Shown here: in pieces, positions 27,356 through 36,224 of the stretch | Layout: each line of letters begins with the position of its first letter | Position numbering within the stretch: position 1 is the stretch's first letter | NCBI GenBank assembly: GCA_963736055.1 | Contig: CAVTNM010000008.1 | Span: 1,798,001-1,862,000, forward strand | Length of the DNA stretch: 64,000 nucleotides | DNA from: AC-32 sp963736055 | GTDB lineage: Bacteria > Actinomycetota > Thermoleophilia > Gaiellales > Gaiellaceae | Direction: 5' to 3' | The notes under the pieces: generated by a model | Told to the model about the DNA's origin: nothing | The model's input: the letters and a program-made list of their open reading frames with translations, nothing else | Database searches by the model: none | Made by a program: the position numbers and the translations under genes

Positions 27356-27949
27356 GTGCGCTTCTTCCGTCGGGGCGAGGGGGCCTCGACGCTCGACCTG
27401 CTGGTCGCGGGGCTCGGCAATCCGGGGCGCGAGTACGAACGGACGCGCCACAACGTCGGCTGGCTCGTTCTCGACGAGCTCGCGCGCCGGCACGGCGGCT
27501 CCTGGCGCTCCAAGTTCTCGGGCTCGCTGGCGGAGGTGCGGCTCGACGGCCTGCGGCTGGGGCTGCTGAAGCCGGAGACGTACATGAACGAGTCCGGCCG
27601 CTCGGTCGGGGCCGCCGCGCGGTTCTTCAAGGTCGAGCCCGAGCGGCTGCTCGTCGTCCACGACGACGTCGACCTCGAGGCCGGTCGACTGCAGGCGCGG
27701 GCCGGAGGCGGCCTTGCGGGGCACAACGGGCTGCGCTCTCTTGCGCAGCACCTAGGCACGCAGGACTTCCTTCGCCTCCGCATCGGCGTCGGCCGCCCCG
27801 GCCGGGGGGAAAAGCGCCCGGTCTCGGACTGGGTGCTGTCGCCGTTCGCCGCCGAGGATGACGCCGAGGCGCTGGTCGCCCGGGCCGCGGATGCGGTCGA
27901 GACGGTCGCCTCGGAGGGGCTCGAAACCGCGCAGGGCCGCTTCAACTAG
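27356..27949 (+). CDS. pth: Peptidyl-tRNA hydrolase
   Basis: It releases tRNAs from prematurely terminated peptides. The 197 residues carry the catalytic His in VAGLGNPGREYERTRHNVGW (residues 17-36), the LLKPETYMNESG strand, VVHDDVDLEAGR and GGGLAGHNGLRSL with the second His/Asn site, then FLRLRIGVGRP. GTG starts directly after the rplY stop. A short non-conserved N-terminal extension (MRFFRRGEGAST) means translation could also begin slightly later. A hairpin with a short T run lies 20 nt after the stop. Confidence 0.95.
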   Translation: MRFFRRGEGASTLDLLVAGLGNPGREYERTRHNVGWLVLDELARRHGGSWRSKFSGSLAEVRLDGLRLGLLKPETYMNESGRSVGAAARFFKVEPERLLVVHDDVDLEAGRLQARAGGGLAGHNGLRSLAQHLGTQDFLRLRIGVGRPGRGEKRPVSDWVLSPFAAEDDAEALVARAADAVETVASEGLETAQGRFN

Positions 27950-27968
27950 CGAGCTAGGATGGACGGCG

Positions 27969-27986
27969 CGGAACCGCCGGGTTCCG
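27969..27986 (+). terminator. Hairpin between pth and mfd
   Basis: CGGAACC and GGTTCCG form a perfect 7-bp stem with loop GCCG, followed by TCTTTCG. It could terminate rplY-pth transcription. A TAGGAT hexamer at 27955-27960 might instead start an mfd transcript that carries the hairpin at its very 5' end. Confidence 0.5.
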
Positions 27987-27995
27987 TCTTTCGTC

Positions 27996-30900
27996 ATGGA
28001 CCGGACGACCAGCCCGAGACCCGTTCTGTACCCGCTCGTCGAGCAGTTGCTTGGCGGCGAGCGGCTGGCCGCCTACGCGGATGCGCTTCCCGCGCCCGCG
28101 CGGGTCTCCGAGCCTGCGCTGCCGCTGCTGCTGGCCGCCCTGCACGAGCACCTCGGGCGGGCCCTCGTGTGCCTGTTGCCGGAGGACGCGGATGCTCGTG
28201 ATGCGGCCGAGGGCGCCCGCTGGTTTCTCGGGGGCGACCAGGTCGCGCTGCTCCCGAGCCGCGGTGTCCACTGGGGGTCTGGGCTCGAGCCGCCGCCGCA
28301 CCTCGTGGGCGAGCGCGCCCGCGCGCTCGACGTCCTCGCGGCCGGAGGGCTCGTCTGCGCGTCTGCCGCGGCCCTCGCCGAGGCGATGCCGCCGCCGGAG
28401 GCCCGTCCCGAGCGGCTCACGCTTGCGCCCGGTGCCTCGACCGGCCTGGACGCGGTGGGCGAGCACCTCGCCCTCGCCGGCTACGAGCGGGTCGACCGCG
28501 TACAGGAGCGCGGGCAGTTCGCCGTGCGCGGCGGGCTCGTTGACGTCTTTCCGACGACCGGCCGGGATCCGCTCCGCGTCGAGTTCTTCGGCGACGAGAT
28601 CGAGGCGATCCGCGCCTTCTCGCCGTTCACCCAGCGCACCCTCCACGACGTCGAGCTAGCGGTCGTCTACCCGGCGTCCGAGCGGCGGCTCGACCTCGTC
28701 GACCCGTCCCTTCCGGACACGACCCAGGGTCTGACCCCGGGCCATGTCCCCGGCGACCTCGTGCCGCCGCTCGACCGGGTGCCCGACCTGGTCTGGGAGC
28801 CCGAGCGCGTGGGCGAGGTCCTGGCCGAGGAGTTCGAGACCGAGCTGCCGCTCTCGGGGGCGGCGGAGCTCGACCCGTTCCCGCGCGGCCAGGGCTTCGC
28901 GTTCGAGGCGCAGCGCCCGGCGGTCGCGGCGCGCGGGCTCGCCGAGGCCGAGACCGAGCTGGGCGGGCTGATCCGCGCCGGCAACCGCGTCGTCGTCGCG
29001 TTCCCGCACCGAGGCGAGGCGCTGCGCACCGCAAACCTGCTGCGCCGCGTCGAGCCGCGGCTGCTGGAGCCCGGCGAGCAGCTCCCGGACGAGCCGGAGC
29101 TCCTGTTCGCGGTCTCGCCGGCACGGCGCGGCTTCGTCTGGCGCGAGCTCGGCCTCGTCCTGCTGCCGGACACGCAGGTCTTCCGCAAGCGTCCACCGAG
29201 AGTCGACCACCGCCTGGGCCGGGCGCTCCAGTCCTTCGCCGACCTGCGCACGGGGGACTTCGTCGTCCACGAGGACCACGGGATCGGAAAGCTGCTCGGC
29301 TTCGAGACGAAGACCGTGGCGGAGGTGACGCGCGACTACCTCTTCGTCGGCTTCCGCGGCGACGACCGGCTCTACGTCCCGCACGAGCAGATCGGCAAGG
29401 TCTCGAAGTACATCGGCGCGGACGCGAACGCGCCGGCCCTCTCGAAGCTCGGCGGCAAGGCCTGGCAGAACCTGAAGAGCCGCGCTCGCACCGCGTTGCG
29501 AGAGCTCGCGGGCGAGCTGCTCGCTCTCTACGCGCGCCGCCAGCAGGCTTCCGGGAACGCCTACGACCTCTCCTCGGAGTGGCTCGAGCGGCTCGAGGCG
29601 GAGTTCCCGTACCGCGAGACCGAGGACCAGCGAGCCGCCATCGAGGCGGTCAAGGAGGACCTCGAGGCTCCCCGCCCGATGGACCGCCTCGTCTGCGGGG
29701 ACGTCGGCTTCGGGAAGACCGAGGTCGCGGTGCGGGCTGCGTTCGCGGCCGCGGTCAACGGCAAGCAGACGCTGATGCTGGTCCCGACGACCGTCCTCGC
29801 CGAGCAGCACTGGAACACCTTCCGGGAGCGGTACCGGGACTTCCCGGTGCGCGTCGAGATGATCTCGCGCTTCCGCCGGCCGGCCGAGCAGAAGCAGGTG
29901 CTGGCCGACTACGCCGCGGGCAAGGTCGACGTGCTGATCGGCACCCACCGCGTGCTCAGCCGCGACGTGATCCCGAAGGAGCTAGGGCTCGTGATCGTCG
30001 ACGAGGAGCAGCGCTTCGGCGTGGCGCAGAAAGAGCTGCTGCGGGCGCTCCGGCTCGAGGTGGACGTGCTCTCGCTCACCGCGACGCCGATCCCGCGAAC
30101 CCTGCACATGTCGCTCTCCGGCCTGCGTGACATCTCGGTGATCGAGACGCCGCCCGAGGGCCGCCGACCGATCCGCACGTACGTGGGGGAGTACGACGAC
30201 GAGCTGGTGAAGGCGGCGCTGGAGCGCGAGCACGCGCGCGAAGGCCAGTCCTTCTTCCTGCACAACCGCGTCGAGTCGATCGACGAGGCCGCGGAACGGC
30301 TCCGGCAGCTCGTCCCCGGGCTGCGAGTGCTCGTCGCGCACGGGCAGATGCGCGAGCGCGAGCTGGAGGAGCGGATGCACGCCTTCCTCCGCGGCGACGC
30401 GGACGTGCTCGTCTCGACGACGATCATCGAGTCCGGGCTGGACATCCCCGAGGCGAACACGCTGGTGGTCGAGCGAGCCGACGCGCTCGGGCTTGCCCAG
30501 CTCTACCAGATCCGCGGGCGCGTGGGCCGCTCTGACGTCCCCGCGCACGCCTACCTCTTCTACCCGGACTCGCGCGAGCTGACGCCGGAGGCGCGGGCGA
30601 GGCTGGCGACGCTCGCCGACCACACCGAGCTGGGGGCCGGCTTCGCAATCGCGATGCGGGACCTCGAGATCCGAGGCGCAGGCGACCTGCTCGGCGCGGA
30701 GCAGTCGGGTCACGTGGCAGCGCTGGGATTCGAGCTCTACGTCGAGCTCCTGGGCGAGGCGGTCGCGGAGCTCTCCGGAGAGCGGCGCCCGGTCGCGCGG
30801 CCCGTACGGGTGGACGCGACGGTCGACGCCTACGTGCCGGCGACCTACATCGAGGCCGAGGCCCTCAAGATCGACCTCCACCGGCGCCTCGCACTGTCGG

Positions 30901-31223
30901 AGTCCGAGGACGAGATCCGCGAGTTGCGCGCCGCCACCGAAGACCGGTACGGCCCGCTGCCGGAGGCGGTCGAGAACCTCTTCACGATCCAGGAGGTGAA
31001 GCTGAATCTCGCGCAGGTAGGCGCCGACTACCTCGTCTTCCGTGGCGGGAAGACCACGATCGGCCCGCTGTTGCTCGGCTCGGACGAGCTCAGGGCGCTC
31101 CGCACGGAGGTGGACACGGCGGTCTACACGACGGCCCGGAGAGAGGTATCTCTGCGTGACCAGGAATTTTCCGGAGCGACCCGGTTGGTCGCTGCTATAC
31201 TGGGTGCGCGCCAAGCAGCCTGA
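27996..31223 (+). CDS. mfd: Transcription-repair coupling factor Mfd
   Basis: It removes stalled RNA polymerase and recruits UvrA to template lesions. The 1075 residues contain the UvrB-like N-terminal region (RGGLVDVFPTTGRDPLRVEFFG) and the RNAP-interacting domain beginning GDFVVHEDHGIGKLLGFETK near 418. The RecG-like translocase has CGDVGFGKTEVAVRAAF (Walker A), DEEQRFGV (motif II) and TTIIESGLDIPEANT. The C-terminal TRCF domain comes last. ATG at 27996 fits the family N terminus (VLYPLVEQLLGGERL), but no Shine-Dalgarno sequence is seen. Confidence 0.96.
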   Translation: MDRTTSPRPVLYPLVEQLLGGERLAAYADALPAPARVSEPALPLLLAALHEHLGRALVCLLPEDADARDAAEGARWFLGGDQVALLPSRGVHWGSGLEPPPHLVGERARALDVLAAGGLVCASAAALAEAMPPPEARPERLTLAPGASTGLDAVGEHLALAGYERVDRVQERGQFAVRGGLVDVFPTTGRDPLRVEFFGDEIEAIRAFSPFTQRTLHDVELAVVYPASERRLDLVDPSLPDTTQGLTPGHVPGDLVPPLDRVPDLVWEPERVGEVLAEEFETELPLSGAAELDPFPRGQGFAFEAQRPAVAARGLAEAETELGGLIRAGNRVVVAFPHRGEALRTANLLRRVEPRLLEPGEQLPDEPELLFAVSPARRGFVWRELGLVLLPDTQVFRKRPPRVDHRLGRALQSFADLRTGDFVVHEDHGIGKLLGFETKTVAEVTRDYLFVGFRGDDRLYVPHEQIGKVSKYIGADANAPALSKLGGKAWQNLKSRARTALRELAGELLALYARRQQASGNAYDLSSEWLERLEAEFPYRETEDQRAAIEAVKEDLEAPRPMDRLVCGDVGFGKTEVAVRAAFAAAVNGKQTLMLVPTTVLAEQHWNTFRERYRDFPVRVEMISRFRRPAEQKQVLADYAAGKVDVLIGTHRVLSRDVIPKELGLVIVDEEQRFGVAQKELLRALRLEVDVLSLTATPIPRTLHMSLSGLRDISVIETPPEGRRPIRTYVGEYDDELVKAALEREHAREGQSFFLHNRVESIDEAAERLRQLVPGLRVLVAHGQMRERELEERMHAFLRGDADVLVSTTIIESGLDIPEANTLVVERADALGLAQLYQIRGRVGRSDVPAHAYLFYPDSRELTPEARARLATLADHTELGAGFAIAMRDLEIRGAGDLLGAEQSGHVAALGFELYVELLGEAVAELSGERRPVARPVRVDATVDAYVPATYIEAEALKIDLHRRLALSESEDEIRELRAATEDRYGPLPEAVENLFTIQEVKLNLAQVGADYLVFRGGKTTIGPLLLGSDELRALRTEVDTAVYTTARREVSLRDQEFSGATRLVAAILGARQAA
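31193..31201 (+). promoter_or_regulatory. Extended -10 promoter for the foldase gene
   Basis: TGCTATACT (TGn followed by TATACT) lies inside the last codons of mfd, 52 nt upstream of the foldase ATG. No convincing -35 is present, which is typical of extended -10 promoters. Confidence 0.45.
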
Positions 31224-31252
31224 GGAAAACAGCTGCACTTGGCGCATTTTCC

Positions 31253-32335
31253 ATGAGACGACTTCCTCTGATGTTCTTCTGCGCGGCGCTCGTTCTGCTG
31301 GCCGCGGCGTGCGGTGGGAGCAGCGGCCCCGGCGACGTGCCCAGCGACGCGGTCGCCGTGGTCAACGGCCAGCCGATCTCGCAGGAGAGCTGGGACGCGC
31401 TGATGACGCAGACGCGCCGGAACTTCGCCGCGACACACCGGAAGTTCCCGGCTGCGGGCACAGTCGAGCTGGCGAACCTGAAGGCGAACGCGACCCAGTT
31501 CCTGGTCCAGGCCAGCGAGTACCAGCAGCAGGCCGACAAGCTCGGCGTCAAGGTGACCGACAAGGACATCGACGCGCGGCTCAACGAGATCAAGAAGCAG
31601 TACTACGGGAACCCGGCCGGACAGCCCGCCGCGAGCTCAGCCGAGATGGAGAAGCGCTACCAGCAGGCGCTCACGCAGCAGGGCTTCACCGACGAGGAGG
31701 TCCGCTCCGGGATCAAGCTCCAGCTCGTGCGCGAGAAGGTCTTCCAGAAGGTGACCTCGGACGTGAAGGTCTCAGACAGCGACGTCAAGGACTACTACGA
31801 CAAGCACAAGCAGACCTACACGACCCCCGCCCAGCCCGAGAGCCGCGACGTCCGCCACATCCTGGTCAAGAAGAAGGCGCTCGCCGACACCATCGACCAG
31901 CAGTTGAAGGCGAACCCGGCGAAGTTCGCGCAGCTGGCCAAGAAGTACTCGATCGACACGTCTTCCAAGGTCAACGGCGGGACGCTCCCGGGGGGCGCGA
32001 TCAAGGGCCAGACGGTGCCGCCGTTCGACAAGGTCGCCTTCACGATCAAGACGAGGGCGATCTCCGATCCCGTGCATACCAAGTTCGGCTGGCACATCAT
32101 CCAGGCGCTCGGCCCGATCAAGCCGGGCAAGCCCGCGACCCCGACGCCGCTCTCGCAGGTGCAGGAGGCGATCCGTCAGCAGATCCTCGCCGGGGATCGC
32201 AACAAGGAGATGCAGAGCTGGATCGCGGGGATCAAGAAGTCGTACTGCAAGCAGATCGGCTACCGGCAGGGCTACGCGCCTCCGCCGGGGCAGGATCCCT
32301 GCAAGACCTCGACGACGGCGACCGCCACCGGCTAG
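31253..32335 (+). CDS. PpiC/SurA-type peptidyl-prolyl isomerase lipoprotein
   Basis: Membrane-anchored extracellular foldase. The signal peptide ends with lipobox LLAAAC (Cys near residue 20). A SurA-type N-terminal chaperone region begins VAVVNGQPISQESWDALM. The parvulin rotamase domain (about 195-285) has SRDVRHILVKKK, FAQLAKKYSIDTSS, GGTLPGG and FGWHIIQAL. The C-terminal tail contains two Cys (SYCKQIGY, DPCKTS) and Thr repeats. Length is 360. mazG starts 3 nt after its stop. Confidence 0.9.
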   Translation: MRRLPLMFFCAALVLLAAACGGSSGPGDVPSDAVAVVNGQPISQESWDALMTQTRRNFAATHRKFPAAGTVELANLKANATQFLVQASEYQQQADKLGVKVTDKDIDARLNEIKKQYYGNPAGQPAASSAEMEKRYQQALTQQGFTDEEVRSGIKLQLVREKVFQKVTSDVKVSDSDVKDYYDKHKQTYTTPAQPESRDVRHILVKKKALADTIDQQLKANPAKFAQLAKKYSIDTSSKVNGGTLPGGAIKGQTVPPFDKVAFTIKTRAISDPVHTKFGWHIIQALGPIKPGKPATPTPLSQVQEAIRQQILAGDRNKEMQSWIAGIKKSYCKQIGYRQGYAPPPGQDPCKTSTTATATG

Positions 32336-32338
32336 CTC

Positions 32339-33127
32339 GTGGCGCTCGGCGAGACGCTGCTGGAGCTCCAGCAGCTGACCGAGCGGCTCCGCCGCGACTG
32401 TCCCTGGGACCGTGAGCAGACGGTGCGGACGATCGTGCCGCATACGGTCGAGGAGGCCTACGAGGTAGCGGACGCGGCGCTCTCGGGCGAGAGGGCCAAG
32501 CTGCTGGACGAGCTCGGCGACCTGCTCTTCCAGGTCTACTTCCTCGCGCTCCTGCTCCAGGAGGAGGGAGCGGGAGACCTCGAGCAGGTGGCGCGCGGGG
32601 TGTACGAGAAGCTCGTGCGGCGCCACCCACATGTCTTCGGCGAGGTGGACGCGCCGACGGCCGGCCGCGTGCGCGAGAACTGGGAGCGGATCAAGGCGGG
32701 CGAGGACGGCCGCGAGGGCATCTTCCACGACGTTCCCGAGTCGCTTCCGGCGCTGCTCCGGGCGCGGAAGGTGCAACGGCGCGCCCGCGACGTCGGCTTC
32801 GAGTACCCCGACCTGGCCGGTGCGCTCGCCGATCTCGAATCGGAGCTCGCGGAGCTGAAGGCCGAGCTCCCGGGCGCTCCGGAGCCGGAGACGGAGGCCG
32901 ACGAGCGGCAGTTCGAGGAGCTGGGCGACCTCCTCTTCGCCGTTGTCAACGTGGGGCGGAGGCTGAACGTCGACCCCGAGCTCGCCCTGCGCTCGGCGAC
33001 GGCGCGCTTCCGTGCCCGGGTCGAGCGGGCGGAGCAGCTGGCCGCGGAGGAAGGGAGCAGCTGGGTCGAGCTCCCGCTCGAGGCACAGGACCGGTACTTC
33101 GACCGGGCGAAGGAGGGGCTCCGCTGA
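32339..33127 (+). CDS. mazG: Nucleoside triphosphate pyrophosphohydrolase MazG
   Basis: House-cleaning hydrolase of (d)NTPs to monophosphates. Two MazG domains are evident in 262 residues: CPWDREQTVRTIVPHTVEEAYEVADA with LLDELGDLLFQVYF in the first, and RQFEELGDLLFAVVNVGRRL in the second. The EExxE...ExxD metal sites are present in both. The GTG start lies 3 nt after the foldase stop. The 3' end overlaps the CTG start of eno as CTGA and contains the eno ribosome binding site. Confidence 0.94.
   Translation: MALGETLLELQQLTERLRRDCPWDREQTVRTIVPHTVEEAYEVADAALSGERAKLLDELGDLLFQVYFLALLLQEEGAGDLEQVARGVYEKLVRRHPHVFGEVDAPTAGRVRENWERIKAGEDGREGIFHDVPESLPALLRARKVQRRARDVGFEYPDLAGALADLESELAELKAELPGAPEPETEADERQFEELGDLLFAVVNVGRRLNVDPELALRSATARFRARVERAEQLAAEEGSSWVELPLEAQDRYFDRAKEGLR
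33111..33118 (+). promoter_or_regulatory. Strong ribosome binding site deciding a CTG start of eno
   Basis: AGGAGGGG ends 5 nt before CTG at 33124. No ATG, GTG or TTG in the enolase frame lies at a suitable distance, so this site identifies the CTG as the initiation codon. Confidence 0.7.
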
Positions 33128-34401
33128 GCGCGATCGGCTCCGTCCACGCGCGCTGGATCCTCGACTCGAGGGGCAATCCGACCGTCGAGGCCGATGTCGT
33201 GCTCGAGTCGGGCGCACACGGCCGGGCGGGCGTGCCGTCCGGGGCCTCGACCGGCGTCCACGAGGCTCTCGAGCTGCGCGACGGAGGGACGGAGTGGGGC
33301 GGGAAGGGCGTCGCCCGGGCGGTCGAGAACGTCAACGGCGAGATCGCCGCCGCCGTGCGCGGGCTCGAGGCGGCCGACCAGCGCGGCCTCGACGAGCGGT
33401 TGATCGAGCTCGACGGGACGCCGAACAAGGGCCGCCTGGGCGCAAACGCGATCCTCGGCGTCTCACTGGCGACGGCCAAGGCGGCGGCCGGCGAGGCCGG
33501 GCTCTCGCTCTTTCGGCACCTCGGCGGCGAGGAGGCCCGGACGCTGCCGGTGCCGATGCTCAACGTGATCAACGGCGGAGCCCATGCCGAGAACTCGATC
33601 GACCTGCAGGAGTTCATGTTGGTGCCGGCCGGCGCGGCCGGCTTCGCGGAGGCGATGCGGATCGGCGCAGAGGTCTTCCACGCGCTCAAGAAGCTGCTCC
33701 ACGAGCGCGGGCTTGCGACCGGTGTCGGCGACGAAGGTGGCTTCGCGCCCGACCTCGCCTCGAGCGAGGAGGCGATCGAGGCGGTGCTCGAGGCCGCGGA
33801 GCGCGCCGGCCACCGCGAACGGGTCGCGATCGCCCTCGATCCGGCGGCGACCGAGCTCTACCGCGAGGGCCGCTACGCGTTCGAAGGCCGGGAGGAGGAC
33901 GGCGAGGGCATGGTGCGGTTCTGGGAGGAGCTGGCCGCCCGCCACCCGATCGTCTCGATCGAGGACGGCCTCGCCGAGGATGACTGGCCGACCTGGCGGG
34001 CGCTGACCGAGGGCCTCGGCGAGCGGCTGCAGCTCGTCGGGGACGATCTCTTCGTGACGAACGCCGAGCGCCTCCGCCGCGGGATCGACGAGGGAGTCGC
34101 CAATGCGATCCTGATCAAGGTGAACCAGATCGGCACGCTGACCGAGACCCTGGACGCGATCGAGCTCGCCCGGTCCGGCGGCTACGGGGTCGTGATCTCA
34201 CACCGCTCCGGCGAGACCGAGGACGCGACGATCGCCGACCTCGCCGTGGCCACGAACAGTGGCCAGATCAAGACCGGCGCCCCGTCCCGTGGCGAGCGCA
34301 CCGCGAAGTTCAACCGGCTCCTGCGGATCGAGGAGGAGCTCGGCGACCGGGCTCGCTACCCGGGCTGGGACGCGTTTCCACGCGCCGAGCACGACAACTG
34401 A
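33124..34401 (+). CDS. eno: Enolase (phosphopyruvate hydratase), CTG start
   Basis: Glycolytic dehydration of 2-phosphoglycerate to phosphoenolpyruvate. From CTG the protein reads SAIGSVHARWILDSRGNP after the initiator, exactly the enolase N terminus. VPSGASTGVHEALELRDG, GDEGGFAPD, the Mg ligands in SIEDGLAED and GDDLFVTN, the catalytic Lys in LIKVNQIGTLTET, and SHRSGETEDATIADLAV follow, for 425 residues in total. Starting at the first GTG (33199) would cut off 25 conserved residues. The CTG overlaps the mazG stop (CTGA) and has a strong ribosome binding site. Confidence 0.95.
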   Translation: MSAIGSVHARWILDSRGNPTVEADVVLESGAHGRAGVPSGASTGVHEALELRDGGTEWGGKGVARAVENVNGEIAAAVRGLEAADQRGLDERLIELDGTPNKGRLGANAILGVSLATAKAAAGEAGLSLFRHLGGEEARTLPVPMLNVINGGAHAENSIDLQEFMLVPAGAAGFAEAMRIGAEVFHALKKLLHERGLATGVGDEGGFAPDLASSEEAIEAVLEAAERAGHRERVAIALDPAATELYREGRYAFEGREEDGEGMVRFWEELAARHPIVSIEDGLAEDDWPTWRALTEGLGERLQLVGDDLFVTNAERLRRGIDEGVANAILIKVNQIGTLTETLDAIELARSGGYGVVISHRSGETEDATIADLAVATNSGQIKTGAPSRGERTAKFNRLLRIEEELGDRARYPGWDAFPRAEHDN

Positions 34402-34436
34402 CCTTCTCCGGGGGGTCTGCGAGCTACCCTGAGCGG

Positions 34437-35849
34437 GTGGCCGCCCCAACGCGCCGGACCAAGATCGTCGCCACCATCGGTCCCGCCTCTGCCGAACGCG
34501 ACTCGCTCTCCGAGCTGGCCGCAGCGGGAATGGACGGCGCTCGTCTCAATCTCTCGCACGGTACGCACGACGAGCACCGCGACCGGGCGCGGCTCGTCCG
34601 CGCGACTGAGGCCGAGCTCGGGCGGCCCATTGCGCTGATCGCCGACCTGCAGGGACCCAAGCTGCGGATCGGCGACCTCGAGACGCCCGTCACGCTCGTT
34701 CGCGGCGAGGAGGTCGTCGTCGCGGCGGCCGAGTTCTCCAACAACGGCGAGCTCCCGGTCAGCCCGCCGGTGATCAGCGAGGTGCTGCAGCCCGGTCATG
34801 AGGTGCTGATCGACGACGGGCTCGTGCGTCTCCGGGTGGACGAGATCGACGCGGGTCGGGCCCGTTGCGCCATTCTCACCGGCGGGGTCGTCAGCTCCCA
34901 CAAGGGCGTCAACCTGCCCGGTGTCCCGATTCCGATCCCCTCGCTCACCCGCAAGGACATGGACGACCTGGAGCTCGCCCTCGAGCTCGGCGTGGACTTC
35001 GTGGCGCTCTCGTTCGTCCGCTCCGCAGCAGACGTGCGCGACCTTCGCGCACTGATCGAGCAGGCGGGCTCGCCGGCACACGTGATCGCCAAGATCGAGA
35101 AGTCGGAGGCCGTCGACTCGCTCGAGGCGATCCTGGAGGAGTCCGACGCGGTCATGGTCGCCCGGGGCGACCTGGGCGTGGAGATCGGGCCCGCGCTCGT
35201 GCCGCTCGTCCAGAAGCGGATCATCATCGCGGCGCTCGAGCGGGGGAAGCCGGTGATCACGGCGACGCAGATGCTCGAGTCGATGGTGCATCAGGCCGAG
35301 CCGACCCGCGCCGAGGCCAGCGACGTCGCAAATGCGATCCTCGACGGCAGCTCCGCGTTGATGCTCTCGGGCGAGACGGCCGTGGGGGAGTACCCCGTCG
35401 AGTCGGTCGCCTACATGGACCGGATCGCGCGCGCGGTCGAGCCGAGCCTCGGCTACCGCCACCAGTTGCCCGAGGCGAGCGAGGACCCGACGGTCGGCCA
35501 GGCGATGTCGAACGCCGCCTGCGACCTCGCCGAGGCGCTCGGGGCGAAGGCCATCCTCGTTCCGACCTACTCGGGGCGCACGGCCTCGGTCGTGGCGAGG
35601 CTGCGGCCCCGGCGGCCGATCATCGCGCTCACGCATCACGACTACGCGCTGCGGCAGATGGCATTGGAGTGGGGGGTCTCGGCCTACCTGATCCCCGAGT
35701 GCGCCGATTTCGAAGACCTGCTCGACCGCTCGCTCACCGCGGCGCGCGCGAGTGGGCTCGTCGAGGAGGGCGACCGCGTGGTCGTCACGGCCGGCACGGC
35801 GGTCAACCTGCCCGGCACGACGAACCTGATCAAGGTCGACGTCATCTAG
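34437..35849 (+). CDS. pyk: Pyruvate kinase
   Basis: Final ATP-forming step of glycolysis. The 470 residues show RRTKIVATIGPAS at the N terminus, ARLNLSHGTHDEH, the catalytic Lys in VIAKIEKSEAVDSLEAIL, the metal site VMVARGDLGVEIG, and TQMLESMVHQAEPTRAE. The C-terminal allosteric domain has PTYSGRTASVVAR. GTG at 34437 lies 6 nt after TACCCT (34425-34430), so the message may be leaderless. It follows eno by 35 nt, giving two adjacent lower-glycolysis genes. Confidence 0.96.
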   Translation: MAAPTRRTKIVATIGPASAERDSLSELAAAGMDGARLNLSHGTHDEHRDRARLVRATEAELGRPIALIADLQGPKLRIGDLETPVTLVRGEEVVVAAAEFSNNGELPVSPPVISEVLQPGHEVLIDDGLVRLRVDEIDAGRARCAILTGGVVSSHKGVNLPGVPIPIPSLTRKDMDDLELALELGVDFVALSFVRSAADVRDLRALIEQAGSPAHVIAKIEKSEAVDSLEAILEESDAVMVARGDLGVEIGPALVPLVQKRIIIAALERGKPVITATQMLESMVHQAEPTRAEASDVANAILDGSSALMLSGETAVGEYPVESVAYMDRIARAVEPSLGYRHQLPEASEDPTVGQAMSNAACDLAEALGAKAILVPTYSGRTASVVARLRPRRPIIALTHHDYALRQMALEWGVSAYLIPECADFEDLLDRSLTAARASGLVEEGDRVVVTAGTAVNLPGTTNLIKVDVI

Positions 35850-35860
35850 GCTTCGAGGAG

Positions 35861-35885
35861 GGCTTCAGGCGCGCGCGGCGAAGCC
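35861..35885 (+). terminator. Hairpin after pyk
   Basis: GGCTTC and GAAGCC (35861-35866 and 35880-35885) form a stem with a GC-rich 13-nt loop. A second copy of GGCTTCG at 35849-35855 can pair with the same 3' arm, so two alternative hairpins compete. There is no T run. It may end pyk transcription or structure the leader of the divIC gene, whose GTG is 6 nt away. Confidence 0.35.
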
Positions 35886-35891
35886 GCCCGC

Positions 35892-36224
35892 GTGGCCAAG
35901 CGAACCCGTCGGCCTGCGCGCTCCCGTCTCGCCCTTCGCTGGCTCGCCGTCGGCGCGATCCTGCTCGTCGGGCTGTTGTACGCGCGCCCGCTGCGCAGCT
36001 ACCTGCAGACCAAGCACGAGCTGGCCGGACGGGCCGCAGACGTGCAGGCGCTGAAGGCCGAGCGGCGCACGCTCCAGCGCCGGCTCGCCGAGTCTTCCAG
36101 CGCCGAGGCGCTGACCATGCAGGCCCGGCGGCTCGGCCTCGTGCGCCCGGGTGAGCGGCTCTACATCGTCAAGGGCGTCTCCGCGTGGCTTCACCGCACT
36201 ACGATCGAGCGCGGTGGACGATGA
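35892..36224 (+). CDS. Septum formation initiator protein (FtsB/DivIC family)
   Basis: Small bitopic divisome protein. A basic cytoplasmic head (AKRTRRPARSRL) is followed by one membrane helix (about 14-31, WLAVGAILLVGLLYARPL). A coiled coil of about 45 residues comes next (KHELAGRAADVQALKAERRT), then a short C-terminal motif MQARRLGLVRPGERLYIV typical of DivIC. Length is 110. The GTG start follows a structured gap after pyk. Its 3' end overlaps the DUF501 gene by 11 nt, an order conserved in actinobacteria. Confidence 0.88.
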   Translation: MAKRTRRPARSRLALRWLAVGAILLVGLLYARPLRSYLQTKHELAGRAADVQALKAERRTLQRRLAESSSAEALTMQARRLGLVRPGERLYIVKGVSAWLHRTTIERGGR

